From Siphonobacter sp047605205 (GTDB lineage Bacteria > Bacteroidota > Bacteroidia > Cytophagales > Spirosomataceae), in NCBI GenBank assembly GCA_047605205.1, contig JASGGE010000002.1, positions 23,760 through 87,759 of the forward strand: DNA of 64,000 nucleotides. The letters are read 5' to 3'. Positions 26,211 through 36,500 of this stretch are shown here, piece after piece. The notes below the pieces were generated by a model that saw only the letters and a program-made list of their open reading frames with translations, did no database searches and was not told the DNA's origin. Position 1 is the first letter of the stretch, and each line of letters starts with the position of its first letter. The position numbers and the translations under genes are program-made.

Positions 26211-28475
26211 CTACTGTAACTTTAATTCAATGTGCCTGCTTTCAGGCTCTATTCCTGGCTCAAGTGACTGGCTTACAACGTGCCCTCGTCCTGAAAACTT
26301 TACTTTGTACCCCCGATTTTCGAGTACATACAACGCATCTCGCAAACTCATTCCTTTCAGATTAGGAACCCGATGTGTACTTCCAGGAGGCAATTCATCC
26401 CAACCACTGGCCTTGGTCGGAATACCAAAACCAGCAGCAATCTGGTGCAAATCTTTTGGGTGAGCATTGGATAACTCCAAGTCCCATTCGGCGGTAAAAC
26501 TTGGCGTACCCTGTAAAGTTCGGTGCATTTGCATATCTAATGCATGTACCTTATCTGCAATTTCACGGAACACCGGTGCTGCTGCCGTTCCGCCATAAGC
26601 CGATTCCCCCGTATCAGGGTTATGTGGTTCGTCCAGAGCAACAAAAATGGTATAGCGTGGATTCTCAGCCGGGAAATATCCAGCAAATGAGGAGTAATAC
26701 AGACTTGTTTGCTGCTTGTTGACAAACTTTTTGGATGTCCCCGTTTTACCTGCAATCCGGTAATTTAAAGATGCGATACTTCGAGCCGTTCCATGAGGTT
26801 CATTTACAACGCCATCGAGCATCTTCCTTACAATTTTCAAGGTATGTTCTGAGCAAATAGGGGCTTTATCACGGCGTTGGTTTGTCGTAAAATCCTGCTC
26901 AATCTGATCCCCCCGTTTTGCCATTTTTACAACAATCGGCTGCACCCAGTACCCATTGTTCGCCACAGCGTTGTAGAAAGAAAGCATTTGTAGTGCCGAT
27001 ATCCGCATCTCTTCACCAATCGCCATAGAAGCTAGTGACTTACGGCTCCAGAGACGATCCTTAGGCCGATGTATCTCAGGTTTTTCATTGCCACGACTTA
27101 CCTCTACCTGAAAATTTAATCGATCAGCAATGTGAAATTTTTCCAGATAATCTACAAATCGATCCGGGTCGTTATTGAAATACTGTAAGAGTGTTTTGGC
27201 CATCCCGACGTTAGAAGAACGCAAAAACGCATCATGAATGGTAATTACCCCATACCCCGAATGATTGGAATCGTGCAAATGTAGAAATTGCCCCCCCGTT
27301 GTATTCACCAGGTCGTTTGGAGATGCCTTCGTATCTTCAAAAACGGCCATCATTGTAGCCAGTTTGAACGTGGAACCCGGAGCAATCAGGTAGTTAACCG
27401 CAAAGTTCTGAACATCAGCATAGGTACTGTCTTTTATATGATGCAGGTTGGCGATAGCCTTGATTTCACCCGTTTTGGTTTCCATTACGATAGCGGTACC
27501 GTACTTGGCTTTGTATCGCTTGACTGCCCGAAGTAAGGCAGCTTCCGTAACATCCTGCATATTGACATTCAGAGTGGTATACAAATCCAGCCCCTGTACT
27601 GTATGATGCGACTCCGACTCATTAATGGGTCGCCAGCTACCCCGCAGGTTTTCAAACCAGCCATGCCCCTCCTGCCCAATTAATAAGGTATTAAAGCTTT
27701 TTTCAATACCAGTAGCTCCTCGCATAACCTGTACACCGCCACTGGCATCCTGCATAAGCGAGTCTACTACCCTCCCCAACAAACGGGAAGCCGTGTTTCG
27801 GAAGGGTTTTTCACGTTGGGGTACCAGCTCAAAATTCAGGCCAGTGGTAAATAATTTGGTACTATCCAGCGGCATCCATTTAAAGCGGAATACCCGGCGT
27901 TTCAATAGCTTATCAGTAGCCCGCTCTTCAGCCGTCGATTTTCTTAATGATGCCCATTTTGTCGATTCAAACAACCATTTTTTCTGTTCGTATGAAATCA
28001 GTTTCGGGCTAATGGAGAGGTATCTAGGTTCAATTTTCCAGTTTGCCGTGTCTTTTTGCTGTTGGTTATACTGCATTACTTCCAGCAGGGCCTCCCTGGC
28101 ATTGATAATTTTGCGACGTAAGCCAGAGCCTGGCTCTTGCAGTACCTGGCCAAGGTGAATGGAAAGCGAATCAATATTTTTGAAAAACTGAGCTGAATCA
28201 GCCGAATGCCGAACCGTAACACTCAGGTCAATACCTATGCGGTAGTAAGGTAACGAAGTTACCAGCAGGCTGCCATCATCCGAGTAAACATTCCCACGTG
28301 TGGCAGGAATGATCCGATACCGCGTATTATCGGCTCTAATTCGCCATTCGTTGCCTTCCACTTGTTGTACATACACAATACGGGCAGCAATGGCGATGCT
28401 AAACAGTAATAGCCCCGCCGAGACAATCAGGCTTCGAATGAAAATACTGCGTTTTAAATTCGGGGCTTCGGCCAT
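26211..28475 (-). CDS. ftsI: Division-type penicillin-binding protein (FtsI/PBP3) with PASTA domain
   Basis: A 754-residue class B transpeptidase that cross-links septal peptidoglycan. One N-terminal membrane helix (about 12-31) precedes the PBP dimer domain. The catalytic motifs are APGSTFKLA (Ser nucleophile, STFK), RSSNVGMA (SxN) and AGKTGTSKK (KTG). A C-terminal PASTA module begins VPNLKGMSLRDALYVL (about 703). It follows ftsL by 40 nt and rsmH before that, the classic division-cluster order. The next cluster gene, murE, does not follow; the 200 nt after the stop contain no gene that I can support. Confidence 0.94.
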   Translation of the reverse strand: MAEAPNLKRSIFIRSLIVSAGLLLFSIAIAARIVYVQQVEGNEWRIRADNTRYRIIPATRGNVYSDDGSLLVTSLPYYRIGIDLSVTVRHSADSAQFFKNIDSLSIHLGQVLQEPGSGLRRKIINAREALLEVMQYNQQQKDTANWKIEPRYLSISPKLISYEQKKWLFESTKWASLRKSTAEERATDKLLKRRVFRFKWMPLDSTKLFTTGLNFELVPQREKPFRNTASRLLGRVVDSLMQDASGGVQVMRGATGIEKSFNTLLIGQEGHGWFENLRGSWRPINESESHHTVQGLDLYTTLNVNMQDVTEAALLRAVKRYKAKYGTAIVMETKTGEIKAIANLHHIKDSTYADVQNFAVNYLIAPGSTFKLATMMAVFEDTKASPNDLVNTTGGQFLHLHDSNHSGYGVITIHDAFLRSSNVGMAKTLLQYFNNDPDRFVDYLEKFHIADRLNFQVEVSRGNEKPEIHRPKDRLWSRKSLASMAIGEEMRISALQMLSFYNAVANNGYWVQPIVVKMAKRGDQIEQDFTTNQRRDKAPICSEHTLKIVRKMLDGVVNEPHGTARSIASLNYRIAGKTGTSKKFVNKQQTSLYYSSFAGYFPAENPRYTIFVALDEPHNPDTGESAYGGTAAAPVFREIADKVHALDMQMHRTLQGTPSFTAEWDLELSNAHPKDLHQIAAGFGIPTKASGWDELPPGSTHRVPNLKGMSLRDALYVLENRGYKVKFSGRGHVVSQSLEPGIEPESRHIELKLQ

Positions 28476-28515
28476 GTAGACTGAAAATATAAAAAGTTGA
28501 AAGTTGGATAAAGCC

Positions 28516-28866
28516 TTACTCGTTAACTGTACTGGGAACTACAATTTTCACCGGAGGGCGTTGATTACGATAATCTTTCAGCCCCAGCGGGGCTACTTTC
28601 AGAATAATACGCGACTGCCGGGACTCCTGCACTAACTTCGATTCTTCGTAGGTCAATTCAGCGTTCTGTTCACTGATTTCACGCTTCAGCCTGTCTGTTT
28701 CCCGGATTAACGACTCGCCACGCAACACCCAGGCGATGTAGGTAATCATTAGTAATACAACTAAGCCTGCATTTAGTAATTTTTGATTCTGACTGGCTTC
28801 GCCCCACCACTGGTTGACATCCAGATTCTGAGCAAGGCTACGCGTCCAGGATATAAGTTTTGACAT
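28516..28866 (-). CDS. FtsL-like division protein
   Basis: A 116-residue bitopic membrane protein: cytoplasmic N-terminus, one membrane helix (LLNAGLVVLLMITYIAWVL, about residues 30-48), then a coiled-coil stretch rich in Glu, Leu and Arg. Sequence identity in FtsL is always weak; the size, topology and place between rsmH and ftsI identify it. It would join FtsB/FtsQ and activate FtsWI at the septum. The gap to rsmH is 65 nt. Confidence 0.85.
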   Translation of the reverse strand: MSKLISWTRSLAQNLDVNQWWGEASQNQKLLNAGLVVLLMITYIAWVLRGESLIRETDRLKREISEQNAELTYEESKLVQESRQSRIILKVAPLGLKDYRNQRPPVKIVVPSTVNE

Positions 28867-28931
28867 GGTTGGCTTTATTTGTTGGTAACTATTACGTTGT
28901 CTGGTTTATACTTAACCATCATTTGCCCTTT

Positions 28932-29864
28932 CTACCTTTTTTCACATTCATTTTCATACGGTTCGGCAATCCGTAATTTGGCACTGCGGGCTCTGGGATT
29001 CTGAGCAATTTCCGCTTCAGTAGCTTCAATTGGTTTTCGGATTATGGATTGCAGCGGTTTCTTTTCATTGCCGAAGAAATCCTTTTCTACTTCGCCATAA
29101 AACTTGCCGGTCTTAATAAAATTCTTGACCAGACGATCTTCCAGAGAATGATAACTCATTACGACCAACCGGCCCTTTGGAGCCAGTATTTCAGGTATCT
29201 GTTGCAAAAACTCCTCCAGCACCTTCATTTCTTCGTTTACTTCAATCCGAATGGCCTGAAAAACTTGAGCATAGTATTTAAATTCCTTACCGCGTGGAGC
29301 CAGTTTCTGAAGAATATTCCGGAGATCCTGTACTGTTTCAATCGACTGATTCAATCGGCTGGAATAAATAGCTGAGGCTAGGGTACGGGCATTTTTTACT
29401 TCACCGTATAAACCTAATATTTTATGAAGCTGGGCTTCGTCATATTCATTCACCACCGTTCGAGCCGAAAACTCAGCCTGTGGGTTCATCCGCATATCGA
29501 GCGGGCCATCAAAACGGGTGGAAAAACCGCGTTCAGGAACGTCAATCTGGTGGGAAGAAATTCCTAGATCAGCCAGAATTCCATCCACTTTCCGAACCCC
29601 ATACAGGCGAAGGTATTTTTTAATATGCCGGAAATTAGCTTCAATAAAGGTAAAGCGGCTGTCTGCAATTAACTTAGACTGAGTCTTAGCATCAGGATCC
29701 TGATCAAAAGAAAGCAATCGTCCGTTGGGCCCAAGCTGTTGCAGAATGGCTTTTGAATGTCCTCCGCCACCAAAAGTTACATCAACATAGGTTCCATCGG
29801 GCTGAATACTCAGGCCAGCCAGACACTCGGCCAGCATAACGGGTTGGTGATAAAGCGTTGTCAT
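28932..29864 (-). CDS. rsmH: 16S rRNA (cytosine1402-N4)-methyltransferase
   Basis: A 310-residue SAM-dependent enzyme methylating C1402 of 16S rRNA. It has the full RsmH signature: HQPVMLAECLAGL at the start, DVTFGGGGHSKAIL (SAM loop), LADLGISSHQID, GPLDMRMN, RIEVNEEM and VMSYHSLEDRLVK. It usually follows mraZ at the head of the division cluster; no mraZ is found upstream. A TATTTTTG promoter element on the minus strand (29892-29885) would give a leader of about 15 nt, so rsmH is likely the first gene of the operon. Confidence 0.97.
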   Translation of the reverse strand: MTTLYHQPVMLAECLAGLSIQPDGTYVDVTFGGGGHSKAILQQLGPNGRLLSFDQDPDAKTQSKLIADSRFTFIEANFRHIKKYLRLYGVRKVDGILADLGISSHQIDVPERGFSTRFDGPLDMRMNPQAEFSARTVVNEYDEAQLHKILGLYGEVKNARTLASAIYSSRLNQSIETVQDLRNILQKLAPRGKEFKYYAQVFQAIRIEVNEEMKVLEEFLQQIPEILAPKGRLVVMSYHSLEDRLVKNFIKTGKFYGEVEKDFFGNEKKPLQSIIRKPIEATEAEIAQNPRARSAKLRIAEPYENECEKR

Positions 29865-30054
29865 AGATTGGCAAATTTCGCTCTCAAAAATAGCCCGTGG
29901 TATTCAAATGGAACTTTCCGGACGTTTTTCTTTATTCTTGCTATAAAATTAGATCACAAGATTAACAAAATTCACAATTGTAAATCAAGCTTTGGGCATC
30001 CCTTTTTTTTTACTGTCCGACACTTTATCATAACTATCTGATTATCAAAACCCC

Positions 30055-31260
30055 ATGAAAAAAATCTTTTTTACGTTTCTGATTACCCTGACCGGATTAA
30101 GTTCCTGGGCACAGGTTCAGAAAGGTCCCTGGCGAGCCGTTGTTGTCAATAAGGGTGGCGAGTTACCTTTTGGCCTCGATATTCAAGCGGGCAAGCAGGC
30201 TTCACACTATGAGGTCTGGGCCATTAATGGAAAAGAACGACTCAAGCTGGACGATTCTTTTGTATCAGGAGATTCTATCCACATTCCAATGGATCTATTT
30301 GATGCTGAACTGGTTGGCAAAATCAACGGCAAGCAATTAACCGGCGTTTACAAGAAAAAACGTGGTAATGCAACCCTTACCATTCCGTTTCGGGCTGAAT
30401 ATGGTTTGACGTATCGGTTTGCACCTAAGCCCCAGACGACTTCCTGGAATATTGCCGGAAAATATGCCACTACCTTCGGGAAGGAATCGAAAGCAGTTGG
30501 TGTGTTTGAGCAACAGGGCAGCACAGTATCAGCCAGTTTCCTGACGCCAACGGGTGATTATCGTTTTTTAGCTGGCGATATCATTGGTGATAGTCTTTTC
30601 CTTTCTACCTACGATGGCTCGCACTTATTTCTCTTCAAAGCAAAGCTGAGTAAGGATAAAATTGAAGGTGATTTTTTTAGCGGAATGAGCGGACAGTCAA
30701 CCTTTTCTGCCGTTAAAGATGAAACGGCTGCCTTACCCGACGAGAAATCATTAACCTATTTGAAACCAGGCTATGAGAAGGTAGAATTTAGTTTCCCGGA
30801 AGCGTTTACGGGTGAGAAACTTGATCTGACGGACCCTCGCTTTAAGAATAAGGTGGTGATTCTTCAGATTATGGGTTCGTGGTGCCCCAACTGTATGGAT
30901 GAAACCAATTATCTGGTGCCCTGGTATAACAAAAACAAAAAACGTGGGGTAGAAATCATTGGCTTGTCGTATGAACGCAGTGCTGATTTTACGGTGGCTC
31001 AGCCCAAGTTAAAACGCATGATCGAGCGTTTCAACATTCCTTATCCGGTTGTACTGGCAGGCACCGCCGATCAGTCGGCTTCCGCAACCTTACCCATGCT
31101 GAACAAAATTATGGGCTATCCGACTACCATTTACATTGACAGATCTGGGAAAGTCCGGGAAATTCACACTGGCTTTTCAGGCCCTGGAACGGGTAAATAC
31201 TACGATCAGTATGTAGAAGATTTCAACCGTTTAATGGACAAACTCATTGCTGAAAGGTAG
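30055..31260 (+). CDS. Secreted TlpA-family thiol-disulfide protein
   Basis: A 401-residue periplasmic protein. Residues 1-20 are a signal peptide (cut after SSWAQ). The N-terminal ~220 residues form a beta-rich domain of the kind found before TlpA domains in Bacteroidota. The thioredoxin fold follows with GSWCPNCMDE (about residue 278; Cys pair WCPNC) and the cis-proline loop MGYPTTIYIDRSGKV. It likely reduces disulfides in exported proteins or cytochrome c precursors. A clear terminator follows. Confidence 0.88.
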   Translation: MKKIFFTFLITLTGLSSWAQVQKGPWRAVVVNKGGELPFGLDIQAGKQASHYEVWAINGKERLKLDDSFVSGDSIHIPMDLFDAELVGKINGKQLTGVYKKKRGNATLTIPFRAEYGLTYRFAPKPQTTSWNIAGKYATTFGKESKAVGVFEQQGSTVSASFLTPTGDYRFLAGDIIGDSLFLSTYDGSHLFLFKAKLSKDKIEGDFFSGMSGQSTFSAVKDETAALPDEKSLTYLKPGYEKVEFSFPEAFTGEKLDLTDPRFKNKVVILQIMGSWCPNCMDETNYLVPWYNKNKKRGVEIIGLSYERSADFTVAQPKLKRMIERFNIPYPVVLAGTADQSASATLPMLNKIMGYPTTIYIDRSGKVREIHTGFSGPGTGKYYDQYVEDFNRLMDKLIAER

Positions 31261-31284
31261 CCGCTATTTGCCTTCCTCCTCACT

Positions 31285-31313
31285 AAAAGCCTACGAAAAA
31301 ACCGTAGGCTTTT
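31285..31313. terminator. Bidirectional terminator
   Basis: Perfect stem AAAAGCCTACG/CGTAGGCTTTT, followed by TTTG on the plus strand and by TTTT on the minus strand. It serves the TlpA gene and the convergent ABC gene. Confidence 0.85.
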
Positions 31314-31329
31314 TTGTTGGTACATACTG

Positions 31330-31995
31330 TTATTCCCCCAAATAACCCCAGCGAATTAAATCATCACGTTCCTTAATCAAGAAGGTTCGCTGATGAGCAA
31401 GTAAATACAGATTGTCACTCAAAGAGGTGATATGTCGATAAAGATGATCCGTTAAAACGATGCCTTTATACTGTTTTTCCTGCTGAATAATTTCCCGTAA
31501 TCGCTCAACCGTGATGGGGGAAAGATGCGAAAATGGTTCGTCCAGAAAGACAAATTTTACGGGTCGGCACAGTACTAACAGGGTTTCCACCAACCGACGT
31601 TCGCCACCCGATAAGCTGCCAATTTCCTGATTATACACTTTCTCTAATTCAGGAAACTGTTTTATCAGTAGGCTAAAATCGGTTCCGTACAGCTCAAAAA
31701 TCATTTTGATTTTAAAAGATTGGGGAACGAAATTATTTTGAGGTAAATAAGCAGCCATACCTGACCTGGATTGTAAATCAGAGATCCATTCACCATCCAC
31801 TTTTATCGTTTTATATTTTGCTTTAATAATTCCGAAAATGGCTTTCAGAAGGCTACTTTTTCCGTTACCATTCCGCCCCAGAAGACCAGTAATCTGACCT
31901 GTTTCGGCCTGAAGAAAACCCCCGCTTATTACGGAGTTCGTTCCGTACTGAATCGTGATACTATCCGCTTGTAACCGATGATGTGCTAACTCCAT
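31330..31995 (-). CDS. ABC transporter ATP-binding protein
   Basis: A 221-residue ABC ATPase. It has Walker A GRNGNGKSSLL, the signature LSGGERRLVETL, Walker B FVFLDEPFSHLSP and the H-loop VLTDHLYRH. The N-terminal half is typical, and no domain follows the ATPase core. It overlaps by 10 nt the small membrane gene upstream, which is its likely partner. The substrate is unknown. Location next to the metal-efflux genes may be incidental. Confidence 0.9.
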   Translation of the reverse strand: MELAHHRLQADSITIQYGTNSVISGGFLQAETGQITGLLGRNGNGKSSLLKAIFGIIKAKYKTIKVDGEWISDLQSRSGMAAYLPQNNFVPQSFKIKMIFELYGTDFSLLIKQFPELEKVYNQEIGSLSGGERRLVETLLVLCRPVKFVFLDEPFSHLSPITVERLREIIQQEKQYKGIVLTDHLYRHITSLSDNLYLLAHQRTFLIKERDDLIRWGYLGE

Positions 31996-32282
31996 AACAA
32001 GGTTAAGGCTTTCATGCCTACAAATATCAAGTAATCAATCAGCAACAGACCTATCAGAGTAGTCTGTTCATACAAGCCCAAATTGCTTAGAAAGATAAAC
32101 TCATAGCGATAAGTCTGGCGGTAGAGAATCAGGCTCAGCACACCCAGTAAAAGCTTGATAAAACTGATTACTCCCCAAGTATCGTCACCAAAAGACATCC
32201 AGCATAGTCCTACCGAGATAGCGGTTGGAAATACTGACATTTGCCCGTAAAAAAGGAGCAAAGCCCGTAGTTTTCGAATCAT
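31986..32282 (-). CDS. Small membrane protein paired with an ABC ATPase
   Basis: A 98-residue protein with about three hydrophobic helices (around residues 15-30, 38-53 and 72-95), starting at ATG 32282. Its last 10 bases overlap the start of the ABC ATPase gene, so the two are translationally coupled. I do not recognise a family. A functional ABC exporter normally needs five or six helices per half, so this protein is either a reduced permease that oligomerises or an accessory to a permease elsewhere. Confidence 0.65.
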   Translation of the reverse strand: MIRKLRALLLFYGQMSVFPTAISVGLCWMSFGDDTWGVISFIKLLLGVLSLILYRQTYRYEFIFLSNLGLYEQTTLIGLLLIDYLIFVGMKALTLLWS

Positions 32283-32337
32283 ACTGAAAACTACGGACTT
32301 TGCTGTTAATCAGGGTATGTTTAAGAATTTTTAAGGC

Positions 32338-33540
32338 TCAGTGAGCGTGGTCATGTTCGCTGTTATTCATTTTAGAAAGCAAATCATATGCTCCTTTTAC
32401 TACTACGGTACCTTTCTCTATTTTCTCCGTGGAAAGTACCTGAATATAACCATTCTGAGCGGCTCCGGTTTGTACCTCAAGCCGACGAAATGGATAATGA
32501 ATAGCCCCTTCTTCATTGTGTTTTCCTTCGGAAACAAAAATATACTGCTTCTCACCTGACCGTACAACCGCTACTTCAGGCAAGGCATCCACCTGAGCAG
32601 CACCCGACTCAATCATAGCCGTCAGATACGTTCCGGGAAGTAAGTCCCGATCAGGCTGATCAAGCTTGCAAAGCACTTTTACCATTCGTTCTGCACCAAT
32701 TTCACGGCCAATCAGAAAAATAGTCGCGTTACGTTCTTCGTTTGCCAGCCGAAGCTGCACCTTCTGGCCTACTTTTAACCGAACTACATCCTTTTCAAAC
32801 ACGTTTAACTCAGCATTCAGAAAATGAGTATCCGCCAGTTCTGCCAGCATTTCATTCGCCTGAACGGCTTTTCCAACATTAATATTCACTTTGGTTACGT
32901 ATCCACTGGCTGGGGCAATTACTACAACATTTCGCTGAATGCCGTTTTCAATACTGCCTGGGCTCAGGTTTAGTAAACTTAGCTTCTGTTTTAAGCCATC
33001 AATACGTATTTTCAAGGCCTTTAATTCGGCCTCGATTCGTTGAAAAGTCTTCGCTGCTGAGACATTTTCTTTGCTCAACTCTTCCTGACGCTGATATTCT
33101 TTTTCAGCGTAATGCAGCTGGCTTTGAGCTTCCAGATAATCCTGTTGCAGGGTAATAAATTCCGGGTTTTCTAATGTCAGAAGTGTCTGCCCTTTATTAA
33201 CCCATTTGCCAGGCAGTAAGGTTGTGCTCCGCACAATTCCTCCGTAGGGAAAGGCAATGCTGATTTTTTGCTGGGGGGGCATTAGTAAGCTTCCCGAAAC
33301 CTGTAAGGTTCCTGAAATAGCCCGGCGTTCAATTGAACCTAATTGAATTTGGGCAGCCTTATACTGAGCTTCGTTCAGTTCGGCTTCTTCCTCGTGTTCT
33401 TCATGTTCCTTGTGTTCTTCCTGTTCCTCGTGACTATGGCCATCATGCTGATGGTGTTCGGTTTTTACTTTTTCCTGACAAGCCACAATTCCCCCCAGCA
33501 ACAATCCAGCAATCAGAAGTTGATATGAATAGTATTTCAT
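32338..33540 (-). CDS. RND efflux periplasmic adaptor (CzcB/CusB-like)
   Basis: A 400-residue membrane-fusion protein. A lipoprotein-type signal ends in LLGGIVAC, so it should be lipid-anchored. A His/Glu-rich stretch (HQHDGHSHEEQEEHKEH, about residues 29-50) probably binds metal. Next are the coiled-coil hairpin, the barrel-sandwich (lipoyl) domain and the beta-barrel with PASGYVTKVNINVGKAVQ. It connects the inner-membrane pump and the outer-membrane channel encoded by the adjacent fusion gene, 21 nt upstream. Metal export (Zn, Co, Cd, Cu or Ag) is the likely role; specificity is not readable. Confidence 0.9.
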   Translation of the reverse strand: MKYYSYQLLIAGLLLGGIVACQEKVKTEHHQHDGHSHEEQEEHKEHEEHEEEAELNEAQYKAAQIQLGSIERRAISGTLQVSGSLLMPPQQKISIAFPYGGIVRSTTLLPGKWVNKGQTLLTLENPEFITLQQDYLEAQSQLHYAEKEYQRQEELSKENVSAAKTFQRIEAELKALKIRIDGLKQKLSLLNLSPGSIENGIQRNVVVIAPASGYVTKVNINVGKAVQANEMLAELADTHFLNAELNVFEKDVVRLKVGQKVQLRLANEERNATIFLIGREIGAERMVKVLCKLDQPDRDLLPGTYLTAMIESGAAQVDALPEVAVVRSGEKQYIFVSEGKHNEEGAIHYPFRRLEVQTGAAQNGYIQVLSTEKIEKGTVVVKGAYDLLSKMNNSEHDHAH

Positions 33541-33561
33541 GTTCGTAATGATTAATATTCT

Positions 33562-36500
33562 TTACTTGATACCCAGCAAATACTCCAGTCGGATTACACT
33601 TTGGTTATAGGAATGGATGGTCTGCAAAAACCCAATTTGTAGGTCATTTGCGGTACTGATCCCCTGAAGATATTCCACATACCCAACCTCGCCCGCCTGA
33701 AAACCTCGTTGCGACTGCCGGGTAATTTCCCGAGCCTGTGGTAAAGCTGCCTTTTCGTAGTAATCAATGGTATGCTGGAGTTTTCTGATTTCCTGCCAGG
33801 TAGTAGCTATCTCTCCTGCCAGGTTTTTCTGCTGCTGATCGAGCTGCTGTTGCTGAACCTGCTGAGCAATTTTCGAAGATTCAATGCGGGCTTTATACGC
33901 TTTACCGAATAGTGGGAAACTCACCCCCGCCTGTACGCCATGAAAGCGGTTGGCACTGGTGGTCAGATCTGCTACGGTACCGGGTTTTAACGTTCCGTTC
34001 AGACTTTGATTAAAGTATCCAATGGAAAAATCAGGCAATCGGTTGGCTTCCTGCAGTTTCCGCTCTGTTTCGGCAGTCCGCACCTGCTGAGCATACCAGG
34101 CCACGAGCGGGTTATTTTCAGAAGCGGTATCGGGTAAAGGTCTTACCTGCAGGCGTTGGTTTTCAATTTCAACCGGAGCCTCTGCATATAGCAAGGTTTG
34201 CAGGCGTCGTTTCGCGATAATCACATCGGCCTCGTTCTGATTCCGCTGAGTTTGCACTTGTCGCAATCGGGTTTGGGCAATAGTTGATTCCAGCGAACCC
34301 GCCTCTCCCGTACGCAGGCGAACCTGAGCAGCCCGCAGGAAGTCTGCATACAGGGAATCCTGCGTCTGCAAATACCGCTGCAAACCCATATAATAAGCCA
34401 GCTCATACCAACTCGATTTAACCTGAAAGGCCAGGTCATTTTCAGAGATATTAACCTGCAATGCTGAACTTTTTACACTGGCATCCAACACCGCCGAACG
34501 AGCCTTAAACAAAGCCGGGTTGGGGATGTTCTGGCTAATGTTTATATTCTGGTCGAACGGATAGCTGTTATATTGCCCCAGCATGACAGAAAGATCCGTC
34601 CTGGGCAATTCACGGGCGGTTTTTCGCAGAGCTTCCCGTGCTTTTACGTCCAGGCGGACCGCTTCTAAAGAACGGTTATTTTGCAAAGCCGTCTGCACGG
34701 CCTGTTCGGGGGTTAATTGACTTTGGGCATTTCCTAAAAAGGGTAAGCAAATCAATAACAGAGCTACCACTTTATGATTCACCCGAAAGCCTTTTTCCAG
34801 ATACATATACAAAATGGGTATAACGAATAAGGTCAGTAACGTAGAGGTAATCAGGCCGCCAATAACTACCGTTGCCAAAGGTTTCTGCACTTCCCCACCC
34901 GCTCCGTTTGATAGAGCCATCGGTAAGAAACCCAGCGAAGCCACTGTGGCAGTCATTAAGATAGGCCGTAATCGCGTTTCCGTTCCTCGCAGAATTCGTT
35001 CGGTCAAGTCCGTAATACCACTTTTCTTGAGGAAATTAAATTCCCCAATGAGCACGATGCCGTTCAGCACGGCAACCCCAAATAAGGCGATAAACCCAAC
35101 ACCAGCCGAAATACTAAAGGGCATACCTCGCAAAAGCAAGGCAAAAACGCCACCAATAGCCGCCATCGGAATAGCCGTAAAAATCAATATCGACTGCCAA
35201 ATAGACCCAAACGTGAAGTATAACAATACCAGAATCAGAAAAAGGGCAACGGGAACGGCTATGGATAAACGGGCAGTTGCCTTTTGCAAATTTTCAAATT
35301 GCCCCCCGTAGGTGACATAATAGCCCGTCGGGAACTTTATTTTTTGTTCGATCCTGGCCTGTAGTTCTTCTACTACACTTTTCACATCTCGTCCGCGTAC
35401 ATTAAAGCCAATAGTAATGCGGCGTTTGGCATCTTCACGCTGAATCTGGTTAGGGCCCAGTTTCAGGGAAACTTCTGCTACTTGTTGTAAGGGAATATGT
35501 AAACCGTTAGGGGTAGTAATAAACAGATTTTGAACATCTTCAATGCGTTGGCGGCTTTTGGGAGCAAAGCGAACCACCAATTCAAACCTTTTTTCCCCTT
35601 CGTACACCAGCCCGGCAGATTCCCCCGCGAAGGCAGTACTTACGGTTTGGTTCACGGTTTCAATATCCAGCCCAAATTTTGCCAGTCGATCCCGATCAAT
35701 GTGAACGATAATTTGCGGCAGGCCGGATACTTTCTCCTGGAAAATGTCTTTGGCTCCGTCTACCGTTTTTACCAGAGCGACTGCTTCCTGTTGAAGACGG
35801 GTTAATTCGGTCAGGTCTTCCCCAAAAATCTTTATTCCGATATCCTGACGTACCCCGGAAATCAGTTCATTGGAGCGAAACTGAATAGGCTGCGAAATGC
35901 CAAAATTTACCCCGGGAATTTCCTCCAGAGCTTCCGTCATTTGGTTGGCCAGATCCTCACGAGTGGCTGCGGAAGTCCACTCCTCTTTGGGTTTAAGTTT
36001 AATAGTTAAATCACAGGCTTCCATTGGCATTGGGTCGGTGGGAATTTCAGCCGCTCCAATTTTTCCAATTACCTGCGTAACTTCCGGGTAGCGTTTCATT
36101 AACAAATCGGAAGCCTGCGTAACCTTATCAACGGTTTGCGTTAATGAACTTCCAGTTAATAACATGGTTTCGGCTACTAAATCCCCTTCTTCCAGGGTTG
36201 GAATAAATTCGCCACCTAATCGAGTAAATAACCATATGGATAATGCAAACAGAATTACTGAACTGGCTATTACTAACATTTTTAAACGCAAAGCTCCCTG
36301 AATCAGGGGGGTATAGAGTCGCTGAAAAACAGCCATCATCCGATCCGAAATACTTGTCCTATGTTCAATGTCTTTGTTCAATACCAAAGCCGTAATCATG
36401 GGAACATAGGTAATTGAAAGCAGAAATGCCCCCAAAATGGCAAAGCTTACTACCTGAGCCATAGGCTTGAACATTTTTCCTTCAATACCTGAAAGTGTCC

